NCBI GenBank assembly: GCA_014804695.1
Contig: JAAUZJ010000024.1
Coordinates: 64,105-128,104, forward strand
Origin: Lachnospiraceae bacterium
GTDB lineage: Bacteria > Bacillota > Clostridia > Lachnospirales > Lachnospiraceae
Direction of reading: 5' to 3'
DNA length: 64,000 nt
Below, piece after piece: positions 62,154 to 64,000 of this stretch; position 1 is the stretch's first letter; every line of letters begins with the position of its first letter. A program made the translations under genes and the position numbers. The notes under the pieces were generated by a model that saw only the letters and a list, made by a program, of their open reading frames with translations, was not told the origin of the DNA and did not search any database.

Positions 62154-64000
62154 TCAGAAAATCCCGCTCCAGATCAACTTATTGTCAGCGGACGCAATCT
62201 TGAAGGTTATGCTCTTCACGCCGCTGTAAGCGCCTGTTCCACGTATTAGGACCGTTGCGGTTCCGCACTTTATATTGTTATAATAACCGATGATCTCGTA
62301 GTCTTTTTCGGTCAGGTAGGTCTTTGTCTTTCCGGTCATTGTGTAGAGTTTCACTTCGGGTTCGACGCTGCTTCCCGTGTACTGCTGTGCCGCTATCTTA
62401 TCGTTTTTAGCTTTGGAGATGTCTTTGACATCTTTTACATCGCGGACTAAGTAGGTCATACTCAGTGCGCCTTCATAACAGCTGTTATCTTTTGCTGTCA
62501 CCATCACGCGGATCTGTGTGCCATTCTCTACTGTGTCTGTCTTGCCAATCGGCTGACCGGTGGCTTCGTTGGTATATTGTACGGTGTAGTCTTTGCCTGA
62601 CTTAAGCTGCTTTCCGTCAAAGTCATATACCTTAGGAACGGAATAATAATAGCTTCCTTTCTTTTTGCTGTTGTAGGCTTTATCCGCCACAGTAATCTCC
62701 AGTTTCCCGATATCCTGTACGACGATGTCAAAATTCTCTGTGATGGTTCCACTGTAATTACCAATGCCTGTAATCTTCAGGCTCGGTTTTTTCGTGCTGC
62801 CGGACGATGTACTGCTGTACTTAGCTGCATTGTTGCTGTATTTCAGCGTGTAATCGACGCCTTCCCGCAAAGTGCGGGCCGTTCCGTTATAGCTGTGGGT
62901 TATCACTGGCTGGGGCTTTGTGCCGCCTTTTGCGTATTTTATGTCGTCGGGCATTGTGACCGTTATGCTGCCGGCGGCTTTTTCGGTGGCGATATTGAGT
63001 TTTCCGATGCTGTAGGTCGCCTTTAAGCTGCCGGAACAGCCTTTCTCCGGTATACCTGTGACGGTCACTGTGGCTTTACCCTGATTAGTATAATTACTGT
63101 ACTGAACGGTATATGCGTCAGCTGATATCTGCGTACCTATTCCGTTTTTGCCGGTGTATACATTAATTTCCGGCATGACCGGTTCACCAGTATAAGGGTA
63201 TGACTTTGCCAGACCCGTGATGAAGCATTTCTTTATGTTCGTTCCTGTGATATTGAACGGAATTCTCTTTTCTCCGGCATAGGCGCTCGTCTGCGTTGGT
63301 TCGATCACAACATAGCCAGTTCCTACTGCACCCGTGTTTTCTGTGCGCACTGTATAGTCAGTACCTTTTGTCAGCGTAGTGGTGCCGACTTTTACGGTAA
63401 TTGTTGCAATGTCTGCTTCCAGACCTTTCGTAATTTCGTTTACTTCCGCCTGAGTCGTGCTCTGTCCCTCCGTATTTCCATTTTGTTCGGCATTCATTTC
63501 ACCGCTCTGATACTCGTAGCTCTTTTTGATCCCTGTCACCTTTGCGCTGCTTAAAAGCGGCGTTCCTTTGGGTACAACAAGGAATTTTTTCACAATAGTG
63601 CCTGTATAGTTTCCCTTTCCGTTTATAGTCACATCATAGCCTTCTGCAGAAGCTGTTTTTATATTCGCTTCATAGGTAAGCGTGTAGTCCGTCTTTTCTT
63701 TTAGTTTTTTGCCATTCCATGTGACGGTTACTGTGGGTTTAAGGTTTTTACCTGTTTCCGCGACAGTTGCAATGAACGCTGAAACATTCGTATCTGTATT
63801 TATATTAACCGCTTCAATCGTAAATTCCGCCGTGGCTTTTCCTTTATAACTGCCTTTTCCTGTCACAATGACCTGTGCTGTGCCTGCCTTGATGTTATTC
63901 TTATAGGAAATAGTATACTCTGCCTTCTCGCGCAGCAGCGTATTGCCATGGTACACACTGATGCCTTCCGGTTTGACCGCGCTGCCAGTGTAGGGTACAG
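62154..64000 (-). CDS. Surface protein of Ig-like repeats, C-terminal part (5' end beyond window)
   Basis: The frame is open to the right edge (VPYTGSAVKPEGISVYHG just before 63956), so the start lies outside; at least 615 codons are visible. It is made of beta-rich repeats of about 70-100 residues with the pattern PYTG...EP-I-VY-G, DYTISYKNN, GTATV-V-GKG-Y-G and F-I. Examples are DYTLTYEANIKTA, AYTVQYSNYTNQGKATVTVT and DYTLKYSNNAAKYSS. Such repeats stand in large secreted or wall-bound proteins of Lachnospiraceae. No LPxTG or other anchor is seen at this C-terminus (ends KLIWSGIF), so anchoring must lie upstream or be absent. By eye its base composition is richer in GC than the glycan locus. 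Confidence 0.85.
   Translation of the reverse strand, partial: VPYTGSAVKPEGISVYHGNTLLREKAEYTISYKNNIKAGTAQVIVTGKGSYKGKATAEFTIEAVNINTDTNVSAFIATVAETGKNLKPTVTVTWNGKKLKEKTDYTLTYEANIKTASAEGYDVTINGKGNYTGTIVKKFLVVPKGTPLLSSAKVTGIKKSYEYQSGEMNAEQNGNTEGQSTTQAEVNEITKGLEADIATITVKVGTTTLTKGTDYTVRTENTGAVGTGYVVIEPTQTSAYAGEKRIPFNITGTNIKKCFITGLAKSYPYTGEPVMPEINVYTGKNGIGTQISADAYTVQYSNYTNQGKATVTVTGIPEKGCSGSLKATYSIGKLNIATEKAAGSITVTMPDDIKYAKGGTKPQPVITHSYNGTARTLREGVDYTLKYSNNAAKYSSTSSGSTKKPSLKITGIGNYSGTITENFDIVVQDIGKLEITVADKAYNSKKKGSYYYSVPKVYDFDGKQLKSGKDYTVQYTNEATGQPIGKTDTVENGTQIRVMVTAKDNSCYEGALSMTYLVRDVKDVKDISKAKNDKIAAQQYTGSSVEPEVKLYTMTGKTKTYLTEKDYEIIGYYNNIKCGTATVLIRGTGAYSGVKSITFKIASADNKLIWSGIF

Noticed and set aside
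62154-64000. CRISPR or short DNA tandem array in the repeat-coding region
   Set aside because: The repetition is at protein level with diverged DNA; it is a set of Ig-like domains.

Overview
The window reads as a low-GC Gram-positive anaerobe of the Clostridia, most like a Lachnospiraceae gut bacterium. Signs are the AT-rich sequence with strong AGGAGG-type ribosome sites, GltB/GltD, AsnA, a LexA site of Bacillus/Clostridium type, a radical-SAM/DUF4130 DNA-repair pair and a surface protein built of Ig-like repeats. No rRNA, tRNA or CRISPR array was seen. Genus and species cannot be fixed from the sequence alone.

Layout. 1-10.8 kb is housekeeping and accessory: the 5' part of an ABC exporter, a GH13 alpha-glucosidase-type enzyme, an XPD/DinG-like helicase with an N-terminal nuclease fold, an HPr/Crh-like protein, a DUF4130 protein plus radical-SAM pair behind two LexA-like boxes, then a methyltransferase-asnA pair on the other strand. 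10.9-49.1 kb is one run of minus-strand genes with gaps of about 50 bases or less and many overlaps, read from 49.1 kb down to 10.9 kb: a very long glycan or polyol-phosphate biosynthesis operon. 49.3-52.1 kb is a scar of decayed mobile genes (a TnpB-like remnant and a frameshifted tyrosine recombinase) with two mirror-image hairpins. 52.3-58.3 kb is gltBD behind two large hairpins. 58.7-59.5 kb is a type III toxin-antitoxin locus (ToxN/AbiQ-like toxin and RNA antitoxin). 59.5-62.1 kb holds small regulators, and 62.2-64 kb the C-terminal part of an Ig-repeat surface protein.

How the operon fits together. The promoter-proximal half (49.1-34.3 kb) carries mostly conventional enzymes: CDP-glycerol-type glycerophosphotransferases, TagD-like cytidylyltransferases (one fused to a Gfo/Idh/MocA oxidoreductase), a glycerophosphodiesterase, three asparagine-synthetase-like amidotransferases and family 4 glycosyltransferases. 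The distal half (34.3-10.9 kb) is unusual. Glycosyltransferases, a CDP-glycerol transferase, a radical-SAM enzyme, a TIM-barrel isomerase, SGNH proteins and a four-part TagD-like protein all carry the same kind of small Rossmann-like module, at the N-terminus, at the C-terminus or in tandem. Two paralogous proteins join a CBS-like region, an SGNH-like domain with Cys in the Ser position and a citrate-lyase-ligase-like cytidylyltransferase. No product of the locus has an obvious membrane segment, so no flippase, polymerase, ABC exporter or initiating transferase is present. This suggests a CDP-activated, amidated and carbamoylated glycan built in the cytosol on a carrier or protein encoded elsewhere. 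Product and function are inference.
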